DNA of 64,000 nt from an uncultured Actinomycetes bacterium (GCA_946482365.1 CAMLQY010000006.1:36480-100479); one strand, 5' to 3'. Positions 1 to 7,974 are shown, numbered from the stretch's first letter. The notes: generated by a model from the sequence alone, not told the origin. Numbers and translations are program-made.

Positions 1-567
1 CCCCACCTTCTCTCCCCGCCACTGCTCGGGCGGCATGTATTCGACCGTGCCGACGATCGAGGCGCCGCTGCCGGCATCGGTCCCTTCGATCGCCTTGGCC
101 AGGCCGAAGTCCGAGAGGTAGGCGCGGTCCCCTTCGACCAGGATGTTGTGCGGCTTGACGTCGCGGTGGACGATGCCGGCGGCGTGGGCGGCGTCGAGGG
201 CGGCGGCGACCTGCTCGAGCAGGCGGATCGCACGCCCGGCCTCCAGCGGCCCCTCGCGCTCGATCAGGCTCCGCAGGTCCCCGCCCTCGACCAGGCGCAT
301 GGCGACGATCAGCTCGCCGTCCTCCTCGCGGGCGTCGTAGACGGGGACGACGCCCGGGTGGTCGAGCCGGGCCGCAAGGCGCGACTCGCGCAGGAACCGC
401 TCGCGGAACCCGGCCTGGCCGGCGAGCTCGCGGGAGATCACCTTCAGCGCGACGGGCCGTTCCAGCGCCACCTGGGTCGCCCGGTAGACGACCCCCATGC
501 CGCCGCGCGCGATCAGCGAATCGATCCGGTAGCCGGCGAGCGTCGAACCGATTGAAGGCTCCCCCAC
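1..567 (-). CDS. Serine/threonine protein kinase (PknB-like), 5' part
   Basis: Only the first 189 residues are in the window; the gene runs off the left edge. A complete kinase N-lobe and most of the catalytic core are visible: glycine loop ARGGMGVV (residues 20-27), VALK lysine at 42, helix-C Glu around 61, catalytic loop HRDVKPHN (134-141, Asp136), DFG at 153-155, and the activation segment up to the MPPEQW motif. This is the bacterial Hanks-type PknB family, which phosphorylates Ser/Thr on cytosolic targets; many members carry C-terminal membrane and sensor parts, which cannot be seen here. The start is a GTG at 567, chosen because the kinase domain begins within 12 residues of it. The upstream gene is separated by a strong hairpin, so this kinase probably has its own promoter. 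Confidence 0.93.
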   Translation of the reverse strand, partial: MGEPSIGSTLAGYRIDSLIARGGMGVVYRATQVALERPVALKVISRELAGQAGFRERFLRESRLAARLDHPGVVPVYDAREEDGELIVAMRLVEGGDLRSLIEREGPLEAGRAIRLLEQVAAALDAAHAAGIVHRDVKPHNILVEGDRAYLSDFGLAKAIEGTDAGSGASIVGTVEYMPPEQWRGEKVG

Positions 568-594
568 GTGGCGGTTATACCGCCGCGCAACGAC

Positions 595-626
595 GAAGGG
601 CCCCCTCCGCGAGGAGGAGGCCCTTC
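595..626 (-). terminator. Hairpin terminator after the TolB-like gene
   Basis: The outer arms GAAGGGCC and GGCCCTTC are perfect and enclose a second perfect CCTCC/GGAGG stem with a GCGA loop. It lies between the stop of the TolB-like gene (678) and the start of the kinase gene (567), both on the minus strand. The U-tract is short and broken, so it is a strong stem but not a classical terminator. Confidence 0.75.
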
Positions 627-677
627 GAGCTGGAGCCGGGGGGAGTCCTTGCGAGCCCCCCGGAGAACCGGATGGGC

Positions 678-1742
678 TCAGCGCCTCACCGGCTGCCAGG
701 CCATGACGGGGCCGATCGTCGACGCGACCGAGCCGCTTTCCAGGCTGAAGCCTTCCGCGAGCTCCGAGCTGCGGCGGCTGGAGACGTCGATCGCCGAGAG
801 CGACTCGGCGTCCTCGGTCGCCACGAAGGCGGCGACGCTGCGGCCGTCGGAGGAGAAGACGGCATTGGTCTTGGAGCCGTCGGCGACCTGGCTGAGCTTG
901 CGCGCCCGGCCGCGGCCGATCCGCTTCACCCAGAGGCCCTGGTCGCGGCGGAAGAGGACCGTCTTGCCGTTCGGAGCCACGTCTTCGACGAAGGCCGAGC
1001 CGACGCCGCGAACGAGGGGCCGCAGCTTGGTCGAGTCCAGGCGCACCGTGTAGACGTCGGCGTAGGCGGCGGGCCCGGGCTCGCCCTCACCGCGGCTGAA
1101 GACGATTCCGCCCGTGAAAAAGCGGGGCGAGAACTCGTCGTAGCGGTAGGTGAGCGTGACGCGCTTCAGGCCTGTGCCTGAGGGCCGCACCGTGTAGACG
1201 TCGTCATTGAAGCCGCCGTCATGCCGGGGCATGCTGCGCACGAAGGCGATCAGCCGGCCGTCCGGGGAGAAGGTGGCGTCGTGCACGTCTTCGACGAACG
1301 ACGCGACGTCGTGCAGGCCGGTGCCGTCCAGCCGGACGGTATAGAGGTCACGTGGCCTCTCAACACCCGCAGCGTGCCGCTCGAAGACGAGGTAGCGACC
1401 GCTGGGCGCGAACTGCGGCCGGCCGTCGACCTCGGAGCCGGCGGTGAGGGCGCGCTGGCCGCTGCCGTCGGCGCGCATCACCCAGACGTCCCCGTCGCGG
1501 ACGAAGGCGATCATGCGACCGTCTGCGGAGAAGTCGGGTTGGCTGTCGGCCGGATTTTCGGTCAGCTGGTTGAGATGCCCAGCGCGGGCGGCGTAGAGGC
1601 CCCCCTCGGCGGTAACGCCTTCGGAGCCGGCGATCGCCTGAGAGAAGACGACAGCGCCCGAAGAAGCGGCGGCGGCGCTCCCGGCCGGAAACAGCGCCAG
1701 GGCGAGGACGGTGAGCAGGAACTCGAGCGAACGGTTGAGCAT
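678..1742 (-). CDS. Secreted TolB-like beta-propeller (PD40 repeats) protein
   Basis: This 354-residue protein starts with a Sec signal peptide (MLNRSLEF, then a hydrophobic stretch ending near PAGSAAAA). Several PD40/WD40-like blades follow, seen as repeated phrases such as FSADGRMIAFVRDGDVWV, FAPSGRYLVFER and FSPDGRLIAFVR. The family is related to the propeller of TolB and to peptidase-associated propellers, and acts as an extracellular or cell-surface binding scaffold. No peptidase domain is present. The ATG at 1742 has a good GGGGAG ribosome site just upstream. The same frame stays open much further upstream, but that region belongs to other genes. Ligand and partner are unknown. Confidence 0.85.
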   Translation of the reverse strand: MLNRSLEFLLTVLALALFPAGSAAAASSGAVVFSQAIAGSEGVTAEGGLYAARAGHLNQLTENPADSQPDFSADGRMIAFVRDGDVWVMRADGSGQRALTAGSEVDGRPQFAPSGRYLVFERHAAGVERPRDLYTVRLDGTGLHDVASFVEDVHDATFSPDGRLIAFVRSMPRHDGGFNDDVYTVRPSGTGLKRVTLTYRYDEFSPRFFTGGIVFSRGEGEPGPAAYADVYTVRLDSTKLRPLVRGVGSAFVEDVAPNGKTVLFRRDQGLWVKRIGRGRARKLSQVADGSKTNAVFSSDGRSVAAFVATEDAESLSAIDVSSRRSSELAEGFSLESGSVASTIGPVMAWQPVRR

Positions 1743-1861
1743 CGGACTCCCCTTTCGGTGGATTGCACTTGCACCACCGATGCTCGAACACAGCGCCGTA
1801 CGCGCAAACGACAGCGGCGTCCCCAACCGGGCCACGTTTGGCCCGTCTCGGGCCGACGGGC

Positions 1862-2443
1862 TCAGCGATCGAGGCCGAGCTCGATTATGCGGGCTGCGAT
1901 CAGGCGGGGGCGGTCGCGGCCGGCGTCGCCCGGGACCTCGAGCTTGGCCGCGAGCGCGTCGAGGCGGCGCTGGGCGGTTCGCTCGCTGACGTGCAGCGCC
2001 TCGGCGAGCTCCGCGCGGGTGGCGGGACGGCCGGCGAAGGCGCCCTCGCTGCGGTAGGGAGCGACGAGCGCCACTGCGGTTTCCCTCTCCTCTTCGTTGA
2101 GCGAAACCGAGGGCGCGGCAGCGGCGACGGTGCCCCCGGCGCGGCCGGGAACCGGGTCGGAGATTTCGAGGCGCCGGCCCCCGATCGTGAGCGTGTCGCC
2201 GTCGCGCAGGCGCCGCGGCCGGTCGAGCGGCTCGCCGTTCAGGGCCGTCCCGTTGCGGCTGTCGAGGTCGGTGGCCATCAGCGCGCCGCCCCGGTTCTCG
2301 ATCTCGAGGTGGTTCCAGGAGACCGCCTCGTCGTCGATCGGGACGTCGGCCTCCGGGTCGCGCCCGATCACGGTCTTCCCGGGCGGCAACGCCACGGACC
2401 GCGGCGCGCCGTCCTCCCCGGTCAGCCAGATCCGCGCGTCCAT
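1862..2443 (-). CDS. FHA domain protein with C-terminal helix-turn-helix
   Basis: The 193-residue protein has an N-terminal forkhead-associated domain (about residues 15-95) with the phosphothreonine-binding signatures GRDPEAD, SWNHLEIE and DSRNGTALNG. It is followed by a linker and a helix-turn-helix-like segment, ATRAELAEALHVSERTAQRR, about residues 140-160. FHA domains bind phosphothreonine, so a Hanks kinase such as the one at 1-567 is a natural upstream partner; that link is inference. The DNA-binding half suggests a phosphorylation-responsive transcription factor. It is divergent from rpiA, and the intergenic region holds an imperfect 18-bp inverted repeat. The start is the ATG at 2443. 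Confidence 0.85.
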   Translation of the reverse strand: MDARIWLTGEDGAPRSVALPPGKTVIGRDPEADVPIDDEAVSWNHLEIENRGGALMATDLDSRNGTALNGEPLDRPRRLRDGDTLTIGGRRLEISDPVPGRAGGTVAAAAPSVSLNEEERETAVALVAPYRSEGAFAGRPATRAELAEALHVSERTAQRRLDALAAKLEVPGDAGRDRPRLIAARIIELGLDR

Positions 2444-2466
2444 CCACCGCGAGCATAGACCCTCTG

Positions 2467-2511
2467 GGTGCAACGCTTTTGACGCCATATAGACATCAAA
2501 GACGTTGCACC
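2467..2511. promoter_or_regulatory. Inverted repeat between the FHA-HTH gene and rpiA
   Basis: Arms 2467-2484 and 2494-2511 match at 15 of 18 positions (GGTGCAACG... and ...CGTTGCACC) around a 9-base AT-rich spacer. The element sits in the 90-base divergent promoter region, where an operator is expected. Autoregulation by the neighbouring FHA-HTH protein is a plausible but untested reading. Confidence 0.5.
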
Positions 2512-2533
2512 GACAAGGTAGAGTGGCCGCCTC

Positions 2534-3184
2534 TTGAGCGCCGCCAACGACGAGAAGCGGATCGCGGCCGAGGCGGCGGCGGAGCTGGTCGAGGACGGGA
2601 TGACCGTGGGGCTGGGAACGGGATCGACCGTCGCCCACCTGCTGCCGGCGATCGCCGCCCGTGGGCTGAGCGGGATCCGCTGCGTGGCGACCTCGGTGGC
2701 GACCGAGGAGCAGGCACGGGGCCTGGGCATCCCGGTCGAGGAGTTCAGCACGCTGGAGCGGCTCGACATCGCGATCGACGGCACCGACCAGGTGACCCCG
2801 GACGGCTGGCTGATCAAGGGAGGGGGCGGCGCCCACCTGCGCGAGAAGATCGTCGCCGCCGCCGCCGAGCGCTTCGTCGTCATCTCCGACTCGAGCAAGC
2901 CGGTCGAGGCGCTGAGCGCTCCCGTGCCCCTTGAGCTCTTCGCCTTCGGACTCAGCTCGACCCTGGCGCGGCTCGGCCCGGAGGTCGCGCTGCGCGACGT
3001 CCCGCGCAGCCCCGACGACGGCGCGATCGCCGACTACCGCGGCGAGATCGGCGACCCGGCGGCGCTCGCCGCCCGCCTCGAGACCGACCCCGGGATCGCC
3101 GCCCACGGCCTCTTTCCGCCCTCTATGGTGAGCGAGCTGCTGGTGGGAAGCGGGGGCACAGCGACCAGGTCCACGTTCAGCTGA
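2534..3184 (+). CDS. rpiA: Ribose-5-phosphate isomerase A
   Basis: RpiA interconverts ribose 5-phosphate and ribulose 5-phosphate in the non-oxidative pentose phosphate branch. The 216-residue product has the RpiA signatures GLGTGSTVAHLL (about 27-38), DGTDQV (about 81-86) and the active-site block KGGGGAHLREKIVAAAA. Length is normal for the family. The only sensible start is TTG at 2534, with an AAGGTAGAG ribosome-binding sequence about 12 bases upstream; the protein then begins SAANDEKRIAAEAAAELV as expected. Other pentose phosphate genes (pgl, gnd, zwf) lie 1-4 kb to the right but are not co-transcribed with it. Confidence 0.93.
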   Translation: MSAANDEKRIAAEAAAELVEDGMTVGLGTGSTVAHLLPAIAARGLSGIRCVATSVATEEQARGLGIPVEEFSTLERLDIAIDGTDQVTPDGWLIKGGGGAHLREKIVAAAAERFVVISDSSKPVEALSAPVPLELFAFGLSSTLARLGPEVALRDVPRSPDDGAIADYRGEIGDPAALAARLETDPGIAAHGLFPPSMVSELLVGSGGTATRSTFS

Positions 3185-3216
3185 CCCGGTCACACCGTCA
3201 GCTTGACCTGAAGTGA

Positions 3217-3240
3217 ATAGTGGTACATTTACACCACTAT
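3217..3240. promoter_or_regulatory. Palindromic operator overlapping the start of the 3239 operon
   Basis: Perfect 8-bp arms ATAGTGGT (3217-3224) and ACCACTAT (3233-3240) flank an 8-base spacer. The right arm contains the first bases of the ATG at 3239, so a bound repressor would block transcription and initiation. This is typical of autoregulated toxin-antitoxin operons. Confidence 0.5.
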
Positions 3241-3742
3241 GGCTTTCATCGTTCCGACTCGAGGGGGCCGATATGAGATCCGCGAGTCGCACGGCACGCC
3301 CAAGGGGCCGCGCAGCCAAACGCTGGCTTCCTTCCGGGAGCTGACCGACGATGTAATCGAGAAGGCGCGGGAAAAGGCCGCCAAGCCACCTGGTGCCGAG
3401 GAGCTTCGGCAAGCCGCCCGTCGCGTCGGGGCCCCGGTCGCCCGCCCACCCGCCGAGCAAGCCGCGCGCGAGCTGATCGCCGAGCTCGCGAAAGGTAAGA
3501 AGCTTGATCCGGCCCTGCGGCAGATCCTGGTCGAGCTGCTTCAGAGGGGATACCGCGAGAGCGCCAACCCGTCGCCTTCACGGGAGGCCGCCCGCTCGAT
3601 CGCGATGTGGATGGCGGCGACGCCAGAGGAGCGGGGAGGGGCACTCGTTGACCTTCTCCTCCTCGCCGACGCGCTTCCATCGGGAGGGAGGAAAGGAAAG
3701 CCCCTTCGCTTCCCCCGGCTTGATTCCGGAGGCTCGTCGTGA
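3239..3742 (+). CDS. Uncharacterised protein, first gene of nucleotidyltransferase pair
   Basis: I do not recognise this 167-residue protein. The first 30 residues (MAFIVPTRGGRYEIRESH) look like a small beta-rich segment, similar in style to short proteins that read integrase-like N-termini. The rest is charged and helical, with Lys/Arg-rich and Ala/Glu-rich stretches. Its stop overlaps the GTG of the next gene by 4 bases, so the two are translationally coupled. The start ATG at 3239 lies inside a perfect palindrome. Coupling, autoregulatory palindrome and a nucleotidyltransferase partner suggest a toxin-antitoxin-like function in which this protein would be the antitoxin or regulator; that is inference. 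Confidence 0.75.
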   Translation: MAFIVPTRGGRYEIRESHGTPKGPRSQTLASFRELTDDVIEKAREKAAKPPGAEELRQAARRVGAPVARPPAEQAARELIAELAKGKKLDPALRQILVELLQRGYRESANPSPSREAARSIAMWMAATPEERGGALVDLLLLADALPSGGRKGKPLRFPRLDSGGSS

Positions 3743-4335
3743 GCGCGCCCGCTGCGATCCCCGAGCCCAACGACCAGCCCAGCCTTCCGGAGAAGGTGAT
3801 CGTCATCCACGAAGCATTCGGTGAAGCCAGAATCCCCTATGCGCTCGGCGGCGCACTCGCACTTGCCTACTATGCCGAGCCGCGGGCGACGATCGACATC
3901 GACGTCAACGTCTTCCTGCCGACCGAGCGCTGGCGCGACGTGATTGACGTCCTCGACGGGCTGGGGGTCGCCTGCGACGAGCTGGATCCCGCTGCCGTGG
4001 AGCGCGACGGGCAATGCCGGTTGTGGTGGGGCGACAACCCGGTCGACCTTTTCTTCGCCTATGACGCGATCCACGACGAGATGCACAGGCAGGCCCGTCG
4101 AGTCCCGTTCGGCGGCATTACCGTGCCGATCCTCGCGCCTGAGCACTTGACCGTCTGCAAGGCGATGTTCGACCGCCGCAAGGACTGGCTGGACATCGAG
4201 CAGATGCTGATCGCGACCGATGACCTGGATGTCTCAGCGGTCGAAGGCTGGCTGACGCGAATGGTCGGCCCTGAGGACGCCCGCCTCCAGCACCTGCAAG
4301 AACTCAAGGTAGCGGGGTGGGAGGAGACCAACTAG
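3739..4335 (+). CDS. Nucleotidyltransferase-fold protein (AbiEii/MNT-like)
   Basis: The 198-residue product has the nucleotidyltransferase-fold hallmark, a GG followed by DxD: YALGGALALAYYAEPRAT then IDIDVNVF (about residues 34-59), with a later acidic strand NPVDLFFAYD. Known members of this fold include AbiEii/type IV toxins and minimal nucleotidyltransferases, which transfer NMPs to tRNA ends or proteins, and some uncharacterised housekeeping homologues. The start is a GTG at 3739 overlapping the upstream stop. The gene ends 4 bases into the convergent pgl gene. Substrate unknown. Confidence 0.75.
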   Translation: MSAPAAIPEPNDQPSLPEKVIVIHEAFGEARIPYALGGALALAYYAEPRATIDIDVNVFLPTERWRDVIDVLDGLGVACDELDPAAVERDGQCRLWWGDNPVDLFFAYDAIHDEMHRQARRVPFGGITVPILAPEHLTVCKAMFDRRKDWLDIEQMLIATDDLDVSAVEGWLTRMVGPEDARLQHLQELKVAGWEETN

Positions 4336-5012
4336 GACTGGCCGGTGCCTGCCGCGGCCTCGTCGGCGACGACCGTCATCGCTGGGTTCTCGACCCGGCC
4401 GGCGGGGATCAAGGGGTCGCCGGTGAGGAGCCTGGCCAGTGCGTCGCGCTTGTCGGGGCCGGTGACGAGCCAGACGATCTGGCGGGCCTCGGCAAGCGCC
4501 GGATAGGTGAGGGTCATGCGGCGGTGGTCCTGGTAGGCGGTCTCGGTCAGGGCGACGCGGCGGTCGGTTACCTCGAGGACCGGATCGCCGGGGACGAGCG
4601 AGGCGGTGTGGCCGTCGGGGCCGAGGCCGAGGTGGACGCAGTCCAGCGGCGCCGGCAGCGTGCTTTCGTAGTCGCGCGCAGCCGCCTCCAGGTCCCGCTG
4701 GGTCACCGGCATCGGCCGCAGCATCGCCTGGTGGTCCATCGAGAGCCCGAGCACCATGTGGGTGAGGTTGCGCTCCTCGCTGCCCGGCGAGGCGATCCGC
4801 TCGTCGACCTGGAACAGCTCGGCCTGCGCCCAGGGCATCGACTCGTCCTCGCCCAGCATCGCCAGCATCGCCCAGGGGCTGCGCCCGCCGCTCATCGCCA
4901 GCGAGAAGGCGTTGCGCTCGGCGACCGCTGCGGCGCCGGCTGCGGCGATCAGCTCGGCGGCCTGGCGCGCCGCCGCCTTTTCATCGGCGACGACTTGGAG
5001 ATCGAGGGTCAT
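4332..5012 (-). CDS. pgl: 6-phosphogluconolactonase
   Basis: This enzyme hydrolyses 6-phosphoglucono-lactone to 6-phosphogluconate, the second oxidative pentose phosphate step. The 226-residue protein is DevB/Pgl type: FSLAMSGGRSPWAML near residue 40, the FQVDER block, SNxxH-like NLTHMVLG, and the GLGPDGHTASLVPG signature (about residues 130-145). It is 14 bases downstream of gnd on the same strand, so gnd-pgl is an operon. ATG at 5012 is the start. Its end overlaps the convergent nucleotidyltransferase gene by 4 bases. Confidence 0.93.
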   Translation of the reverse strand: MTLDLQVVADEKAAARQAAELIAAAGAAAVAERNAFSLAMSGGRSPWAMLAMLGEDESMPWAQAELFQVDERIASPGSEERNLTHMVLGLSMDHQAMLRPMPVTQRDLEAAARDYESTLPAPLDCVHLGLGPDGHTASLVPGDPVLEVTDRRVALTETAYQDHRRMTLTYPALAEARQIVWLVTGPDKRDALARLLTGDPLIPAGRVENPAMTVVADEAAAGTGQS

Positions 5013-5026
5013 CGCCGCGCTCGAGC

Positions 5027-6043
5027 CTAAGACGGCTTCTCGTCGTGGCCGCCGAACTGCTTGCGCATCGCCGAGAGGACCTTGCCGGCGAAGTCGTCGA
5101 GGCCGCGCGAGGAGAAGCGCTCGTACAGCGCCGTGGTCAGGACCGGCGCGGGAACGCCCTCGTCGATCGCCGCGATCGACGTCCAGCGGCCCTCGCCGGA
5201 GTCCGAGACGCGGCCGGCGAAGTCGGAGAGGTCGGGGGATTCCCGCATCGAGGCTGCGGTCAGGTCGAGCAGCCAGGAGCCGATCACGCTGCCCCGCCGC
5301 CATACCTCGACCACCTCGGGCAAGTCGATGTCGTACTGGTAGTACTCGGGCTCCTCCATCGGCGCGGTCTCCGCGTCGGCCTCGCGCCGGACCTTGCCCG
5401 CGTCCGCGTTCTCGAGGATGTTGAGCCCCTCGGCATAGGCGGCCATCACGCCGTACTCGATCCCGTTGTGGACCATCTTCACGAAGTGCCCGGCGCCGCT
5501 GGGGCCGCAGTGCAGGTAGCCGTTCTCGGAGGGGGTCGGGTCCCCCGAGCGGCCCGGCGTGCGCTCCGCCGACTCGACGCCGGGGGCGAGCGAGGCGAAG
5601 ACCGGGTCGAGCCTCTGCACCGCCCCGTCGGGACCGCCGATCATCAGGCAGTAGCCCCGGTCCAGGCCGAAGACGCCGCCGCTGGTCCCGCAGTCGACGA
5701 AATCGATCCCCCGCTCGCCCAGCATCGCGGCGCGACGGATGTCGTCGCGGTAGTAGGAGTTGCCGCCGTCGACGATCGCGTCGCCGGCGTCGAGCACGGC
5801 GGCGACGTCGGCAATCGTCTTCTCGGTGATCTCCCCGGCGGGGACCATCACCCAGACCGAGCGCGGGGCGCTCAGCTTCGAGGCGAGCTCCTGCGGCGAG
5901 GCCGCGCCCTCGGCGCCATCTCCGGCCAGCTCGGAGACCGCGGCGGGGTTGAGGTCATAGGCGACGATGCGGTGGCCGTCGCGCATCAGGCGCCGCGCCA
6001 TGTTGGCGCCCATGCGGCCGAGCCCTACCATTCCCAGCTCCAT
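5027..6043 (-). CDS. gnd: 6-phosphogluconate dehydrogenase (decarboxylating), short form
   Basis: Oxidatively decarboxylates 6-phosphogluconate to ribulose 5-phosphate. The 338-residue protein is the short bacterial form, about 130 residues shorter than the E. coli type. Visible motifs are the Rossmann GLGRMGANMARRL at the N-terminus, VDGGNSYYRDD, GTSGGVFGLDRGYCLMIGG and the catalytic GPSGAGHFVKMVHNGIEYG with Lys and Asn. The short form is often NAD-preferring, but that cannot be read from the sequence. The ATG at 6043 has a GGTGGGGG ribosome site. Its start codon overlaps the zwf start codon on the other strand (CATG), leaving no intergenic promoter space. Confidence 0.94.
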   Translation of the reverse strand: MELGMVGLGRMGANMARRLMRDGHRIVAYDLNPAAVSELAGDGAEGAASPQELASKLSAPRSVWVMVPAGEITEKTIADVAAVLDAGDAIVDGGNSYYRDDIRRAAMLGERGIDFVDCGTSGGVFGLDRGYCLMIGGPDGAVQRLDPVFASLAPGVESAERTPGRSGDPTPSENGYLHCGPSGAGHFVKMVHNGIEYGVMAAYAEGLNILENADAGKVRREADAETAPMEEPEYYQYDIDLPEVVEVWRRGSVIGSWLLDLTAASMRESPDLSDFAGRVSDSGEGRWTSIAAIDEGVPAPVLTTALYERFSSRGLDDFAGKVLSAMRKQFGGHDEKPS

Positions 6044-7427
6044 GACCCCCACCCTACCCGCCGACGTCCTCGCAATCTTCGGCATCACCGGCGACCTGGC
6101 GAGGAAAATGACCTTCCGGGCGCTCTACCGGCTCGAGGCGCGCGGCAAGCTCGGGTGCCCGATCGTCGGCGTGGCGATCGACGAGTGGACGATCGACCAG
6201 CTGCGCGAGCACGCCCGCGAGGCAATCGCCGCCACGGTCGAGGACCCCGACGAGGACGTCTTCGCCCGGCTCGCCGCCCGCTTCTCCTACGTCCAGGGCG
6301 ACTACGCCGACCCGAAGACCTTCGAGCGGGTCGCCGAGGCGCTGGGAGGGGCGGGGCGTCCCGTCTTCTACCTCGAGATCCCCCCCTCGCTGTTCTCGAC
6401 CGTGGTCAGGGGGCTCGGCGACGCCGGGCTCACCGGCAACGCCCACGTCGTGATCGAGAAGCCCTTCGGCCACGACCTCGAGTCTGCCCGGGCGCTCAAC
6501 TCGACCCTCTGCGAAGTCCTCGATGAGCGCCAGATCCTCCGCATCGACCATTACCTCGGCAAGGAGCCGGTGATGGACATCGCCTACCTGCGCTTCGCCA
6601 ACTCGGTGCTGGAGCCGATCTGGAACAAAGAGCACGTCTCCCACGTGCAGATGACGATCGCCGAGGACTTCGGCGTCGACGACCGCGGCCGCTTCTACGA
6701 CGCGGTAGGGGCGATGCGCGACGTGATCCAGAACCACGCGCTGCAGGTGCTCGCCCTGGTCGCGATGGGGCCGCCGACCGGCAACCACCACGACTCGATC
6801 CGCGACAAGAAGCTGGAACTCTTCAAGGCGACGCGGACGGCGGATCCCGAGCGCTACGTGCGCGGCCAGTACGACGGCTTTCTCGACGTCGAGGACGTCG
6901 CTCCGGACTCGAGCACCGAGACCTTCGCCGCGGTCGAGCTGGCGATCGACAACTGGCGCTGGAGCGGCGTGCCCTTCTTCATCCGCGCCGGCAAGAACCT
7001 GCCGGTGAAGTCCTCCGAGGTGACCGTGACCTTCAAGCGCCCGCCGACGCTCGGCGTCGGCCCCGGCAAGCGCCCCGACCCCAACCGGATGACCGTGCGG
7101 ATCGAGCCCACCCCCGGTGCCCGTCTGCGCCTCTTCGCCAAGGAGGCCGGCGAGGAGGCCTTCGAGGCGGCCGACCTCGAGGTCCTCTTCGAGAAAGTCC
7201 CCGGAGAGGAGCCGGAGCCCTATGAGCGGCTGCTGGACGATGCGATCGCTGGCCGCCACCAGCTCTTCACCCGCCAGGACACGGTCGAAGAGACCTGGCG
7301 GATCGTGCAGCCCCTGCTCGACGAACCGGGGCCAGTGCACGCCTACGCGCCGGGGACCTGGGGCCCGGCCGAGGCCGAGAAGCTGACCCGCGGCATCTGC
7401 CAGTGGTCGGAGCCCTGGCTGCCTTAG
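6042..7427 (+). CDS. zwf: Glucose-6-phosphate 1-dehydrogenase
   Basis: Oxidises glucose 6-phosphate to 6-phosphogluconolactone with NAD(P) reduction, the entry step of the oxidative pentose phosphate branch. The 461-residue product has the N-terminal dinucleotide site IFGITGDLARK (about 13-23), EKPFGHD, and the active-site signature RIDHYLGKEPV at residues 167-177. Length is normal. The dinucleotide fold begins only about a dozen residues after the ATG at 6042, so the start must be there or earlier, yet no clear ribosome site precedes it; a leaderless transcript is possible. The gene is divergent from gnd with overlapping start codons and is followed by a hairpin covering its stop codon. Confidence 0.95.
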   Translation: MTPTLPADVLAIFGITGDLARKMTFRALYRLEARGKLGCPIVGVAIDEWTIDQLREHAREAIAATVEDPDEDVFARLAARFSYVQGDYADPKTFERVAEALGGAGRPVFYLEIPPSLFSTVVRGLGDAGLTGNAHVVIEKPFGHDLESARALNSTLCEVLDERQILRIDHYLGKEPVMDIAYLRFANSVLEPIWNKEHVSHVQMTIAEDFGVDDRGRFYDAVGAMRDVIQNHALQVLALVAMGPPTGNHHDSIRDKKLELFKATRTADPERYVRGQYDGFLDVEDVAPDSSTETFAAVELAIDNWRWSGVPFFIRAGKNLPVKSSEVTVTFKRPPTLGVGPGKRPDPNRMTVRIEPTPGARLRLFAKEAGEEAFEAADLEVLFEKVPGEEPEPYERLLDDAIAGRHQLFTRQDTVEETWRIVQPLLDEPGPVHAYAPGTWGPAEAEKLTRGICQWSEPWLP

Positions 7428-7438
7428 GCAGCCAGGGC
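7412..7438. terminator. Palindrome across the zwf stop codon
   Basis: Arms GCCCTGGCTGCCT (7412-7424) and its exact complement (7426-7438) are separated by one base, so the real hairpin would open a few central pairs. It spans the zwf TAG and lies between two convergent genes, consistent with a bidirectional terminator. No U-tract is present. Confidence 0.6.
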
Positions 7439-7446
7439 CATGGAAG

Positions 7447-7974
7447 TCAGCTGCCCGAGCGCCTCGCCGTCAGGCCCTCCAGGACCACCTCCACCGGCGA
7501 GCGATGCTTGCCGTTGCCGGCCGCTTCGCGCGTCTGCTGCAACTCGGTGGCGAGCCGGCCCATCTGGGCGCCGAAGCTCCCGACCTCCTTCGCCGCCTTG
7601 GCGAGGTCCTGCGAGCGGACCTTGACCTGGGGACGACGCGAGAGCGCCTTTGCCCCGATCCCGTGGCGACGGGCCTGACGGGCACCGAGCATGAGCCCTC
7701 CGGCTGCGCCGGCAAGCGCTGCGCCACCGGCCACGAGCGGCACCTTCGCCTTGCTGACCGCACCGCCGACCGCGTGGCCGGCGTCCTTTGCCGTCTCCTC
7801 GACCGCGTGCCGGGCGGTGTCGATCCGTCCGGACCCGTTCGACGACGCTTTGCTGCGGCTGCGGGAAGCGCCCGTGGTCGTTTTGCGCGATCTCGCCGTG
7901 CTCGATTTGCCGGTAGAGCCGCGCGAACGAGGTTTGGGTTTCTGGCGCGCTTTCGCTTTCGTTTTCTCAGCCAT
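7447..7974 (-). CDS. Lys/Arg-rich protein with Gly/Ala hydrophobic segment
   Basis: Family not recognised. The 175-residue protein has a very basic, Ser/Thr/Lys-rich N-terminus (MAEKTKAKARQKPKPRSRGS), a helical middle (DTARHAVEETAKDAGHAVGG) and one Gly/Ala-rich hydrophobic span (VPLVAGGAALAGAAGGLMLG, about 85-104). A charged C-terminal helix of about 60 residues follows. This looks like a membrane-associated structural or nucleoid-type protein. The ATG at 7974 has a strong AAGGAGAGAG site. It is 30 bases downstream of the small coiled-coil membrane protein at 8005-8277 and probably co-transcribed with it. Confidence 0.75.
   Translation of the reverse strand: MAEKTKAKARQKPKPRSRGSTGKSSTARSRKTTTGASRSRSKASSNGSGRIDTARHAVEETAKDAGHAVGGAVSKAKVPLVAGGAALAGAAGGLMLGARQARRHGIGAKALSRRPQVKVRSQDLAKAAKEVGSFGAQMGRLATELQQTREAAGNGKHRSPVEVVLEGLTARRSGS

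Noticed and set aside
1..555. Plus-strand frame of 135 codons at the left edge
   Set aside because: It is the shadow of the serine/threonine kinase on the minus strand, which has the full set of kinase motifs.
1862..3460. A 532-codon minus-strand frame spanning rpiA and the FHA gene
   Set aside because: Only the last 193 residues have FHA and HTH motifs; the rest is antisense to rpiA and the 3239 gene.
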